A stretch of 44,344 nucleotides of DNA from Bacteroidales bacterium UBA2714 (GTDB lineage Bacteria; Bacteroidota; Bacteroidia; Bacteroidales; P3): positions 1 to 44,344 of the forward strand of contig DEKU01000011.1 in assembly GCA_002354035.1 (NCBI GenBank). The letters run 5' to 3'. Of the stretch, positions 33,517-40,745 are shown in pieces. Position 1 is the first letter of the stretch, and each line of letters starts with the position of its first letter. A program made the position numbers and the translations under genes. Below the pieces are notes generated by a model. It saw only the letters and a program-made list of their open reading frames with translations. It did not search any database and was not told the DNA's origin.

Positions 33517-33575
33517 AAAAGTGTAGAATGCCATCACATGGGTGTGCGCACCCACGACATTCTACACTTTTCCGT
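33517..33575 (+). terminator. Nested-hairpin terminator after korB
   Basis: AAAAGTGTAGAATG (33517-33530) pairs perfectly with 33558-33571. Inside, GGGTG (33540-33544) pairs with CACCC (33549-33553). TTTTCC runs at the end. It has the same two-stem layout as the terminator at 7699. Confidence 0.82.
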
Positions 33576-33599
33576 TTTCTTTAAACATATAATTTATCA

Positions 33600-36272
33600 A
33601 TGAGTCTTGCACCGAAATACGACCCCAGCATTGTAGAGGAGAAATGGTACTCCTTCTGGCTGGAAAAGAAATTGTTCCATTCTGAACCCGACCACCGCAG
33701 GCCGTACACCATCGTCATTCCCCCGCCCAATGTGACGGGTGTGCTGCACATGGGCCACATGCTCAACAACACCATCCAGGATGTCCTCATCCGCCGTGCA
33801 CGTATGCTCGGGTTGAATGCCTGCTGGGTGCCGGGCACGGACCACGCCTCCATCTCCACCGAGGCCAAGGTGGTGGCCATGCTCAAAGAGCGCGGCATTG
33901 ACAAGCGCGACCTCTCCCGCGACGAGTATATGAAGTATGCATGGGAGTGGAAAGAGAAATATGGCGGCATCATCCTCAAGCAGCTCCGCAAACTGGGAGC
34001 CTCCTGCGACTGGGACCGCACCGCCTTCACCATGGACGACATCCGCTATGAGAGCGTCATCCGTGTCTTTGTCGACCTCTACAACAAGGGGCTTATCTAT
34101 CGCGGCGTGCGCATGGTCAACTGGGATCCCAAAGCCCTCACCGCTGTCAGCGACGAGGAGGTAATCTACAAGGAGAGCCATGGCAAACTCTTCTACCTGC
34201 GCTATTATATCGATGGCCCCGCACTCCCCGCAGGCGAGGAGAGCGGCATCAAGCAGGACGACAAAGGGCAGTATATCGTAGTGGCCACCACTCGTCCTGA
34301 GACCATCCTCGGCGATACGGCCGTCTGTGTCCATCCTGACGACCCCCGTTACGCAGCCCTCAAAGGCCAGCGTGTCGTCGTCCCCGGCGTGGGTCGCAGT
34401 GTCCAGATTATCATGGACGAGTATGTCGACCGCGAGTTCGGCACCGGTGCCCTGAAAATCACCCCTGCCCACGACATCAACGACTACAATCTCGGCCTCA
34501 AATACAACCTCGACACCATCGACATCTTCAACGACAACGGCACCCTCAACGACAAAGGAATGCAGTATGCCGGTATGGACCGTTTCGCCTGCCGCAAACA
34601 GATTGTCAAAGACCTCGAAGAGGCAGGTCTTATCGAGAAGATTGAAGACTACACCAACAAGGTGGGTCACTCCGAGCGTACCGATGCCGTCATCGAACCT
34701 AAACTCTCCACGCAGTGGTTCATGCGCATGTCCGATGTGGCCAAGAAGGCCCTCGAAGTGGTGGAGGATGACACCATCCAGTTTCACCCCGCCAAATTCA
34801 AAAACACCTACCGTCACTGGTTAGAGAATATCAAGGACTGGTGCATCAGCCGCCAGCTCTGGTGGGGTCACCGCATCCCAGCTTATTATTATGATGTCGA
34901 CGGCAAGACCGAAGTCGTCGTGGCTACCACCCGCGACGAGGCCTTCACCCTGGCCAATGCCAAGCACCCCGGTGCGCTCTCCACCCCCGACCAGCTCCGT
35001 CAGGACGAGGACGTTCTCGATACCTGGTTCAGCAGTTGGCTTTGGCCGATCAGCCTTTTCGACGGCATCCGCAATCCCGACAACGACGAGATTAAATACT
35101 ACTATCCCACCGACACACTCATCACCGCCCCCGACATCATCTTCTTCTGGGTGGCCCGCATGATTATGGCCGGCGAGGAATACCGCCACGAGGTGCCTTT
35201 CCACCACGTCTACTTCACCGGTATTGTCCGCGACAAACTGGGTCGCAAGATGTCCAAGAGTCTTGGCAACAGCCCCGACCCCATCGAGCTTATCAACAAA
35301 TACGGTGCCGATGGCGTGCGTATGGGTATGCTCCTCACCGCTCCGGCGGGCAACGACATCCCCTTCGACGAGAGCATCTGCGAGCAAGGCCGCAATTTCT
35401 CCAACAAGATTTGGAACGCCCTCCGTCTTGTCAAGGGCTGGGAAGTGAGCGACGACCTCAAGCAGAGCTACGACAACGCCGTCAGTGTCCAGTGGATGGA
35501 GATGCGCATGGCACAGGTGCTGGAAGAAATCGAACGCGACTTCGACGACTTCCGTCTCAGCGAGGCCCTCATGAAGAGCTACAAACTCGTCTGGGACGAC
35601 TTCTGCTCCTGGTACCTCGAAATGATCAAACCCGCCTACGGCACACCCATCGACCGCGACACCTACGATTCCACCATCGCCGTCTTCGACCGTCTCATGC
35701 GCATCCTGCACCCCTTCATGCCCTTCGTCACCGAAGAGATTTGGCACGCTCTCTCCGAACGTCCCGAAGGTGTCAGCATCATGGTGCAGCACATGCCCCA
35801 CAGTGTCTTCTTCGACCAGCGTATGCTCGACGACTTCACGCTGGCTCGCGACATCATTGCTGGTGTCCGCAACCTCCGCAACAGCAAAGGCCTCTCGCCC
35901 AAGGAGCAGCTCGAACTCTATATCAAAGGCCAGTGCCCAGCCATGTTCAACGGCATTATCTGCAAACTGGCCAGCGTCTCCAAGATTGAGACCGTCTCCG
36001 ACAAAGTCGAGGGTGCCCTCAGCTTCATGGTCGGCACCACCGAGTGCTTCGTGCCCGTCAGCCTCAACATCGACAAAGAGGCCGAACTCCAGAAACTCAA
36101 CGACGAGCTCAAATACGCCGAAGGCTTCCTCGCCTCCGTCATGAAGAAACTCTCCAACGAGAAGTTCGTCAACGGAGCCCCCGAGAAAGTTGTTGCCGTC
36201 GAGCGTCAGAAGAAAGCCGACGCCGAAAGCAAGATAGCCGCTCTCAAGGCCCAGATAGCCGCCTTGGGTTGA
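33600..36272 (+). CDS. valS: Valyl-tRNA synthetase
   Basis: An 890-residue class I aminoacyl-tRNA synthetase that charges tRNA-Val and edits mischarged threonine. The HIGH-type motif is in PPPNVTGVLHMGHMLNNTIQD and the KMSKS motif in GRKMSKSLGNSPDP. The editing domain includes TTRPETILGDTAVCVHP and the anticodon domain begins near WNALRLVKGWE. The last 65 residues form the usual valine-specific coiled coil (KEAELQKLNDELKYAEGFLA onward). The length is normal. It has its own unit between the korB terminator and a terminator at 36290; its promoter is not obvious. Confidence 0.97.
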   Translation: MSLAPKYDPSIVEEKWYSFWLEKKLFHSEPDHRRPYTIVIPPPNVTGVLHMGHMLNNTIQDVLIRRARMLGLNACWVPGTDHASISTEAKVVAMLKERGIDKRDLSRDEYMKYAWEWKEKYGGIILKQLRKLGASCDWDRTAFTMDDIRYESVIRVFVDLYNKGLIYRGVRMVNWDPKALTAVSDEEVIYKESHGKLFYLRYYIDGPALPAGEESGIKQDDKGQYIVVATTRPETILGDTAVCVHPDDPRYAALKGQRVVVPGVGRSVQIIMDEYVDREFGTGALKITPAHDINDYNLGLKYNLDTIDIFNDNGTLNDKGMQYAGMDRFACRKQIVKDLEEAGLIEKIEDYTNKVGHSERTDAVIEPKLSTQWFMRMSDVAKKALEVVEDDTIQFHPAKFKNTYRHWLENIKDWCISRQLWWGHRIPAYYYDVDGKTEVVVATTRDEAFTLANAKHPGALSTPDQLRQDEDVLDTWFSSWLWPISLFDGIRNPDNDEIKYYYPTDTLITAPDIIFFWVARMIMAGEEYRHEVPFHHVYFTGIVRDKLGRKMSKSLGNSPDPIELINKYGADGVRMGMLLTAPAGNDIPFDESICEQGRNFSNKIWNALRLVKGWEVSDDLKQSYDNAVSVQWMEMRMAQVLEEIERDFDDFRLSEALMKSYKLVWDDFCSWYLEMIKPAYGTPIDRDTYDSTIAVFDRLMRILHPFMPFVTEEIWHALSERPEGVSIMVQHMPHSVFFDQRMLDDFTLARDIIAGVRNLRNSKGLSPKEQLELYIKGQCPAMFNGIICKLASVSKIETVSDKVEGALSFMVGTTECFVPVSLNIDKEAELQKLNDELKYAEGFLASVMKKLSNEKFVNGAPEKVVAVERQKKADAESKIAALKAQIAALG

Positions 36273-36289
36273 GCCTGTCTCCTATGAAT

Positions 36290-36330
36290 AAAGAGGGTTT
36301 GCCGATGGTTGGGCAAGCCCTCTTTCTGTT
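36290..36330 (+). terminator. Intrinsic terminator after valS
   Basis: AAAGAGGGTTTGCC (36290-36303) pairs with GGCAAGCCCTCTTT (36312-36325), with one G-T pair, then CTGTT. It separates valS from the accessory region. Confidence 0.82.
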
Positions 36331-36344
36331 AACAACGATAGGCG

Positions 36345-36461
36345 TTCGTCCGAAAAAATGTATTTTTTATCCTTTTGGTCGTCCGAAAAAATGTAGTTAT
36401 TCTTCTATTATTCGTCCAAAAAAATGTATATTTGCATCGTGAATTCGTCCGAAAAAATGTA
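36345..36461 (+). repeat. Four 18-bp direct repeats spaced exactly 33 bp
   Basis: The 18-bp unit TTCGTCCGAAAAAATGTA starts at 36345, 36378, 36411 and 36444, a period of 33 bp each time. Copies 1 and 4 are identical; copy 2 has G for the first T, and copy 3 has CAAA for CGAA. The three 15-bp spacers differ from each other. The third copy ends in the TGTA that begins the -7 box TATATTTG, and the last ends 10 bp before the ATG of the DUF4143 ATPase. Period and position suggest binding sites on nearly one face of the helix, i.e. an operator array. It is not CRISPR-like: units and spacers are too short. Confidence 0.9.
36427..36434 (+). promoter_or_regulatory. -7 promoter box inside the repeat array
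   Basis: TATATTTG begins inside the last two bases of repeat 3 and runs into the spacer, 38 bp before the ATG of the ATPase gene. A protein bound to repeat 3 or 4 would block it. Confidence 0.65.
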
Positions 36462-36471
36462 GATTAATATT

Positions 36472-37773
36472 ATGGAACGACTGATATATAATAATTTGAT
36501 TAATTGGAAGTGTAGGGAAAGTAGAAAGCCACTTATCTTAAATGGGGCACGTCAAGTGGGAAAAACTTGGATTATCCGGGAGTTTGGCAGGAGGGAGTAT
36601 GCTAACATGGCCTATATCAACTGTGAAAGCACCCTTCAGATTGAGGAAGTCTTCAAGGACTTTGACACCCGCCGTATGGTGACTGCTCTGTCGGCTGTTT
36701 CGGGTGAATCTATTGCAGCGGGATCTACTTTGATTGTCCTTGATGAGATACAAGAATATCCGCGTGCCCTGACGGCCTTGAAATATTTCTGTGAGAATGC
36801 CCCCGAATACCATATAATCGTGGCTGGTTCCCTGTTGGGCATATCGCTGCATCAAGGTGTTTCTTTCCCTGTTGGGAAGGTGGAGATGATGAACCTCTAT
36901 CCCATGTCGTTCACCGAGTTTGTGATGGCCATGGGAAAGGAACAGGCAGCAGAGATGCTACAGAACGGTGATATCTCATCCACCAGTGTACTCAACAGTT
37001 TCTTCATCGAGCTGCTGCGGCAATACTATTATGTGGGTGGAATGCCGGCAGCGGTGAAGTCTTTTGCAGAAGATGGCAATCCTCACGAGGTACGCAAGAT
37101 TCAGAAGCAGATTCTGGCTGACTATCGCAAAGACTTCTCCAAGCATGTGTCACGGAGTGAGGCGGAGCGTATAGCCATGGTGTGGGATGCTATCCCCCAG
37201 CAGTTGGCAAAAGAGAACAAGAAGTTCAAATATTCTGATGTGAAGCCAGGGAGCCGCGCCAGCGACTACCTGCTTGCCATTCAATGGCTTTCAGATGCTG
37301 GTCTGGTGTATAAGGTCACGCGTGTCAGTCGTCCTCAGATGCCCCTTCGATTCTATGAAGAGCCTTCGGTTTTCAAATTGTATATGAACGATGTGGGGCT
37401 GCTTGGAGCACAGATGGACGCACCGGCAAAGGATGTCCTGTTGGGCGACAATGCATTTTCTGAATACAAAGGAGCCTTTTCGGAACAATATGTGCTGTCT
37501 CAGATGGTGCCTTCTGCTCTCCCCATCCACTATTACGCAACTAATGATTCGCAGATGGAGGTGGACTTCATCGTGCAGGCAGAACAGCGTATACTGCCTA
37601 TCGAGGTAAAAGCTGAGGCGAATGTCCATTCAAAGTCGCTCCGCACCTTCATAGAGAAAAACTCCGACCTGAAAGGCGTGCGATTCTCCACGCTGCCCTA
37701 CAAAGACCAAGAATGGATGGAAAACGTGCCACTATACAATGTTGAGAAGCTAATCAAGGACAACAACCAATAA
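36472..37773 (+). CDS. AAA_14/DUF4143 ATPase with PD-(D/E)XK-like C terminus
   Basis: A 433-residue cytoplasmic protein. Walker A is GARQVGKTW (Gly25-Lys31-Thr32) and Walker B is STLIVLDEIQEYP (Asp91-Glu92). The sensor region includes IIVAGSLLG. The C-terminal DUF4143 half contains a nuclease-like motif: Asp365 in MEVDFIVQ and Glu378-Val-Lys380 in LPIEVKAE, the D-(x)n-ExK order of PD-(D/E)XK folds. The family is widespread in bacteria and archaea, often in several copies per genome; function is unclear and defence or mobile-element roles have been suggested. It is preceded by the 33-bp-spaced repeats. Its base composition is more AT-rich than valS, and the neighbouring genes are decayed, pointing to transfer. 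Confidence 0.93.
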   Translation: MERLIYNNLINWKCRESRKPLILNGARQVGKTWIIREFGRREYANMAYINCESTLQIEEVFKDFDTRRMVTALSAVSGESIAAGSTLIVLDEIQEYPRALTALKYFCENAPEYHIIVAGSLLGISLHQGVSFPVGKVEMMNLYPMSFTEFVMAMGKEQAAEMLQNGDISSTSVLNSFFIELLRQYYYVGGMPAAVKSFAEDGNPHEVRKIQKQILADYRKDFSKHVSRSEAERIAMVWDAIPQQLAKENKKFKYSDVKPGSRASDYLLAIQWLSDAGLVYKVTRVSRPQMPLRFYEEPSVFKLYMNDVGLLGAQMDAPAKDVLLGDNAFSEYKGAFSEQYVLSQMVPSALPIHYYATNDSQMEVDFIVQAEQRILPIEVKAEANVHSKSLRTFIEKNSDLKGVRFSTLPYKDQEWMENVPLYNVEKLIKDNNQ

Positions 37774-37777
37774 TACC

Positions 37778-38546
37778 ATGGGAACATCAGTACTACATAT
37801 CAAGACCGAGGTGGAATGCCGGTGCCCAATGCTGTCTAGGCGTGTGCTATGAGAATGGAGAGGGCGTGGAGCAGGACTGGGAGGAGGCGTTGAAGTGGTA
37901 CCGCAAGGCTGAGGAGCAGGGAATGCTACTCACAGATATTATTTGGAAACTTGATGAGATAATTAGAATAAAAAAGATTGTGAATACTGCAAAGCATTAC
38001 CTCTTCTTTTACACAAAGACGACGGGGGTGCCGTTTGCGCATACGCAAAACTGGCCGCGGCTGGTGCAGTTGGCATGGATATTAACTGACGGAGAGGGAT
38101 ACCCGCTGTCTCAGGACAATGAGATAGTGAAACCAGAGGGTTTTGTTATCCCTGCTGATGCGGCGCGGGTACATGGCATCACTACCGAGAAAGCAATGCA
38201 GATGGGCAAGCCGTTGCGGGAGGTGATAGACCTATTCCTACAAGATGCAGGGAAGGCACAATGTATTGTGGGACATAATATCTCCTTCGACCAGAAGGTG
38301 GTGGGCGCGGAGTTGTGTCGATTGGGTATTCCCGACACGATAAGCACGGCGAAGAGCCTCTGCACCATGCATGCGGGTACGGATTACTGCAAGATACCAG
38401 GCTACTACGGCTATAAGTGGCCTAAGTTGCAAGAACTGTACAATAAACTATTTTGTTATGATTTTGAAGATGCGCACGATGCCATGGCGGACATCACCGC
38501 CACGAAGAAGTGCTTCTTTGAGATGCGGAAGAGAGGGTTGATTTAG
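37778..38546 (+). pseudogene. Scrambled Sel1-repeat/DEDD exonuclease gene
   Basis: ATG at 37778 opens a frame reading MGTSVLHIKTEVEC that ends in TGA at 37850; this looks to me like the N terminus of Bacteroidales Sel1-repeat proteins. In the next frame, from 37815, the DNA encodes a Sel1 unit (NAGAQCCLGVCYENGEGVEQ, then EEALKWYRKAEEQG), open until 38546. That frame continues into a DnaQ-like 3'-5' exonuclease domain: KHYLFFYTKTTGVP, WPRLVQLAWILTD, VGHNISFDQKV, DAHDAMADITATK. ExoII Asp and ExoIII His/Asp are intact, but ExoI DxE has become Tyr-Thr-Lys (codons 38010-38018). So the gene has lost its middle, is frameshifted and lacks two metal ligands. A GTG at 37842 could still start the remnant. 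The tail of the protein is full length. Confidence 0.75.
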
Positions 38547-38557
38547 TTACATACCCC

Positions 38558-38580
38558 GCCACTTCCGTGGCACTCCTTTT
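38558..38580 (+). terminator. Weak hairpin terminator after the exonuclease remnant
   Basis: GCCAC (38558-38562) pairs with GTGGC (38567-38571) around TTCC, followed by ACTCCTTTT. Short stem, so only tentative. Confidence 0.4.
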
Positions 38581-38662
38581 AACAGAGGACGGCTGGCGCA
38601 CGGTACGGCGACACCTCAGGTTGTACTCTCCAATGATATTCTATTGGGTGCGTATTTTGAAT

Positions 38663-38686
38663 AAAATCGCACTATATTGTGATTTT
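38663..38686 (+). promoter_or_regulatory. Palindromic operator candidate for the HipB-like regulator
   Basis: A 24-bp imperfect palindrome, AAAATCGCAC then TATA then TTGTGATTTT. The half-site AAATCGCA is repeated in the leader at 38726-38733. Both copies flank the -33/-7 promoter, as in autoregulated HipB-type antitoxin operons. Confidence 0.6.
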
Positions 38687-38688
38687 GT

Positions 38689-38719
38689 TTTGCTGAATGA
38701 AATAATAGTTGTATCTTTG
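38689..38719 (+). promoter_or_regulatory. Complete -33/-7 promoter of the HipB-like gene
   Basis: TTTG at 38689-38692, a 19-bp spacer, then TATCTTTG at 38712-38719. It is the only promoter in the window where I can see both consensus boxes at the right spacing. The gene starts 27 bp downstream. Confidence 0.8.
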
Positions 38720-38746
38720 CAGCGGAAATCGCAATATAATGGTATT

Positions 38747-38968
38747 ATGGACTTGAATGAAATCGGGCAGATTATTAAAGAGCAGCGTGCCGTGCTGGGG
38801 GTAAACCAGCGCACGGTTTCTGAGCTTTCGGGGGTTGCCGTCAATACTCTTGTTGCTATTGAACGGGGCGAAGGAAACCCACAAATTGCCACATTGCAGG
38901 TCATTCTTGACACCATAGGACTACAGTTAGATGTGAAACCTAAAGTAATGGAATATGAGACAAGGTAA
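38747..38968 (+). CDS. HipB-like HTH antitoxin/regulator
   Basis: A 73-residue helix-turn-helix protein of the Xre/HipB type: MDLNEIGQIIKEQRAVLGVN, then QRTVSELSGVAVNTLVAIERG as the HTH, then NPQIATLQVILDTIGLQLDV. It should bind the palindromes around its own promoter and, with HipA, form a toxin-antitoxin pair. The open frame extends 60 codons upstream through the promoter, so the start at 38747 is taken because it lies just after the -7 box and matches the usual length. The hipA gene that should follow is only a fragment, beginning 14 bp inside the end of this gene. Confidence 0.88.
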   Translation: MDLNEIGQIIKEQRAVLGVNQRTVSELSGVAVNTLVAIERGEGNPQIATLQVILDTIGLQLDVKPKVMEYETR

Positions 38969-39062
38969 GGTGTATGTAAACGGCATAGTGGCGGGCATCT
39001 TTCGGGAGGATGACAGCAGGTGTTTCACATTCTCCTATAACATTACAATGATTCAAAAATGA
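38955..39062 (+). pseudogene. HipA N-terminal fragment (35 codons)
   Basis: ATG at 38955 overlaps the end of the HipB-like gene by 14 bp in another frame, the normal hipBA layout. The 35-residue reading is MRQGKVYVNGIVAGIF, REDDSRCFTFSYN and ITMIQK. The first half is the start of the HipA N-terminal subdomain (HipA_N/Couple_hipA). It then stops at TGA 39060-39062, so the serine kinase domain is missing. The stop overlaps the ATG of the next gene (39059) as ATGA. Probably a deletion joined hipA to unrelated sequence, leaving an orphan antitoxin. Confidence 0.7.
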
Positions 39063-39880
39063 AGAATGTAAGATCTACCATTGCTATATGCCTTTTGCTG
39101 CTGCCCATTGTCGCGCAGGGGCAGAGCGAGTTCACCCATCTTTACAGCACTGGACAGATGGGCTATCGGGGGCGGGTGCAGACCGTGCAGCGCACTGATT
39201 TATGCATGGATGCCGAGCACAAGCTGTTCGTCACCACTGCCGAGGTCTACAACCAGTCGGGCATGCGCACCGCCATGTCCACTGTCGGCTTGCAGGATGA
39301 GACCGATGAGCGGTATGAGTATCTTCCCGACGGGAGGCTGCACCTATTTGTGTCGTCTAATAATTATTGTGTCGACAGCGTGGTGTATGTCTACGACAGC
39401 CTTGGCTGCCTGTTCGGCTTTTCGGAATACCTCATCAGCAAAACCGAAGACGATAATAGCGTGACGGACAACCTCATCACCTGCGACGACCACTGCCGCC
39501 CGCTGGTGCAGGTGAATGTGTGGGGTGACAGCACTGTCTACCGCTACGACTCGCTGGGGCGTCCCGTCTATAAGACCATCCCCGGCGCCGTGGAACGTTA
39601 CAGCTATGATGCCGATGGCAGGCTGACGCTTGTCCGCTCCGGCAAAGGCCGTTATCTCGATTTCCACATCCGCTATGACGAGCGTGGCGACACTGCCGAG
39701 ACGTGGTACTCCGACTGGGAGCAAGACCTTCCCGTTCGCCCTACTGTCCTGATTCGTAATAAGTACACCTACACCGACTACGACGACCACGGCAACTGGA
39801 CCAAGGCCACAATCGATGTGATAGATGACAAAGAGCAACACGCCATCACCGTGGTCCGCACCTTCAGCTATTATGATTAA
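39059..39880 (+). CDS. Exported YD/RHS-like repeat protein
   Basis: A 273-residue secreted protein with signal peptide MKNVRSTIAICLLLLPIVAQGQ. The mature part has YD-type repeats: RYEYLPDGRLHLF, VVYVYDSLGCLFGF, VYRYDSLGRPVYKT and RYSYDADGRLTLVRSG. These fit the YDxxGR pattern of RHS/YD proteins, but the protein is far too short to form a full RHS shell and has no toxin tip. Function unknown; Bacteroidetes carry many small exported proteins like this. Its ATG overlaps the stop of the HipA fragment, which looks accidental, created by the deletion; its own promoter is not evident. Confidence 0.82.
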   Translation: MKNVRSTIAICLLLLPIVAQGQSEFTHLYSTGQMGYRGRVQTVQRTDLCMDAEHKLFVTTAEVYNQSGMRTAMSTVGLQDETDERYEYLPDGRLHLFVSSNNYCVDSVVYVYDSLGCLFGFSEYLISKTEDDNSVTDNLITCDDHCRPLVQVNVWGDSTVYRYDSLGRPVYKTIPGAVERYSYDADGRLTLVRSGKGRYLDFHIRYDERGDTAETWYSDWEQDLPVRPTVLIRNKYTYTDYDDHGNWTKATIDVIDDKEQHAITVVRTFSYYD

Positions 39881-39945
39881 GCGTTCCTCTGTGTTCGATA
39901 AGTCGATGACGACACAGGCATTGCCCTGAAATCCTCGCTGTACAG

Positions 39946-40488
39946 ATGGCTCAATCCTTGCCCCACCTTTATTATTACCCCTCCCCACTGGGGCGCCTTG
40001 TGCTGGCCTCGGACGGCGCATCGCTTGTGGGTCTTTGTTTCGACGGGCAACCATCAAAGCCCCGATGGCTTTGCAACCACTTTCCCTCCACCCCGGTCCC
40101 GGCCGGGACCGACTTTGCAGACCCTGCGCTGCGTCAGGCTTCGGAGTGGTTGGATGCCTATTTCGGTGGAGCCAAACTCCCGTCCGCTCCGCCGTTGGCC
40201 CTGAGTGGTACCCCTTTTCAGCAGGCCGTCTGGCGGCTTTTGCTGTCCATCCCCTACGGCCAGACTGTCACTTACGGCGCTTTGGCCGCGGAGCTGGCCC
40301 GGACCTTTGGCCTCGACCGCATGTCGGCGCAAGCCGTCGGCCACGCTGTGGCTTGCAATCCGGTCATGCTGATAGTCCCCTGCCACAGGGTGGTGGGAGC
40401 CGGAGGGCGGCTGGCAGGCTATGCCGGGGGACTGGAACGCAAGCAACATCTGTTGCAGCTGGAACGCGCCGTGCTGCCACCACAATAG
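39946..40488 (+). CDS. ogt: Methylated-DNA--protein-cysteine methyltransferase
   Basis: A 180-residue cytoplasmic DNA repair protein that takes the methyl group from O6-methylguanine onto its own cysteine, one use per molecule. The active site is IVPCHRVVGAGG, with PCHRV containing the acceptor Cys. GTPFQQAVWRLLLSIPYGQTVTYG and the helix-turn-helix region RMSAQAVGHAVACNP are family-typical, as is the closing GYAGGLERKQHLLQLE. The length fits the Ogt type without the Ada N-terminal domain. It lies 65 bp after the YD-repeat gene. Confidence 0.96.
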   Translation: MAQSLPHLYYYPSPLGRLVLASDGASLVGLCFDGQPSKPRWLCNHFPSTPVPAGTDFADPALRQASEWLDAYFGGAKLPSAPPLALSGTPFQQAVWRLLLSIPYGQTVTYGALAAELARTFGLDRMSAQAVGHAVACNPVMLIVPCHRVVGAGGRLAGYAGGLERKQHLLQLERAVLPPQ

Positions 40489-40570
40489 CTATTTCTTCAC
40501 AACATACCCTACATTTTGCTGAGATATTCTTTCCATTTTGTTTCTTTCGAGAGACTAAATAGAAAATAAA

Positions 40571-40603
40571 TAGAGTATAAATAGAGTATAAATAGTGTAT
40601 ATG
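40571..40603 (+). repeat. Three tandem 11-bp AT-rich repeats
   Basis: TAGAGTATAAA at 40571 and 40582, and a degenerate copy TAGTGTATATG at 40593. It lies in the gap between the methyltransferase gene and the Spy-like gene; no function is visible. Confidence 0.6.
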
Positions 40604-40688
40604 TATCGGAGCGGGAGGGGACTTGGAGCGGACCCTGGTTATTGGCTTTGGGGAGGATGTAGTGGGGAGAGAAGAGGGGGGAGTGGGT

Positions 40689-40721
40689 AAAAAATGGTGT
40701 TGCTTCGCAGAAGCAACACCA
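40689..40721 (-). terminator. Intrinsic terminator of the sigma/anti-sigma/Spy unit
   Basis: A perfect 12-bp stem TGGTGTTGCTTC (40695-40706) with 40710-40721 and a GCA loop. On the minus strand it is followed by TTTTTTAC. It lies 24 bp after the stop of the Spy-like gene. Confidence 0.85.
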
Positions 40722-40745
40722 CAAAAAAAAATACGGTACTAACCT

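Noticed and set aside
36345..36461. CRISPR array
   Set aside because: Units of 18 bp and spacers of 15 bp are too short, there are no cas genes, and the array lies over a promoter.
36472..37773. Transposase or IS element boundary around the DUF4143 ATPase
   Set aside because: No transposase motif, terminal inverted repeats or target duplication is visible; the flanking repeats are direct and only upstream.
38567..38746. Upstream extension of the HipB-like gene (MALLLTEDGW...)
   Set aside because: It would cover the operator and both promoter boxes; the normal family start is at 38747.
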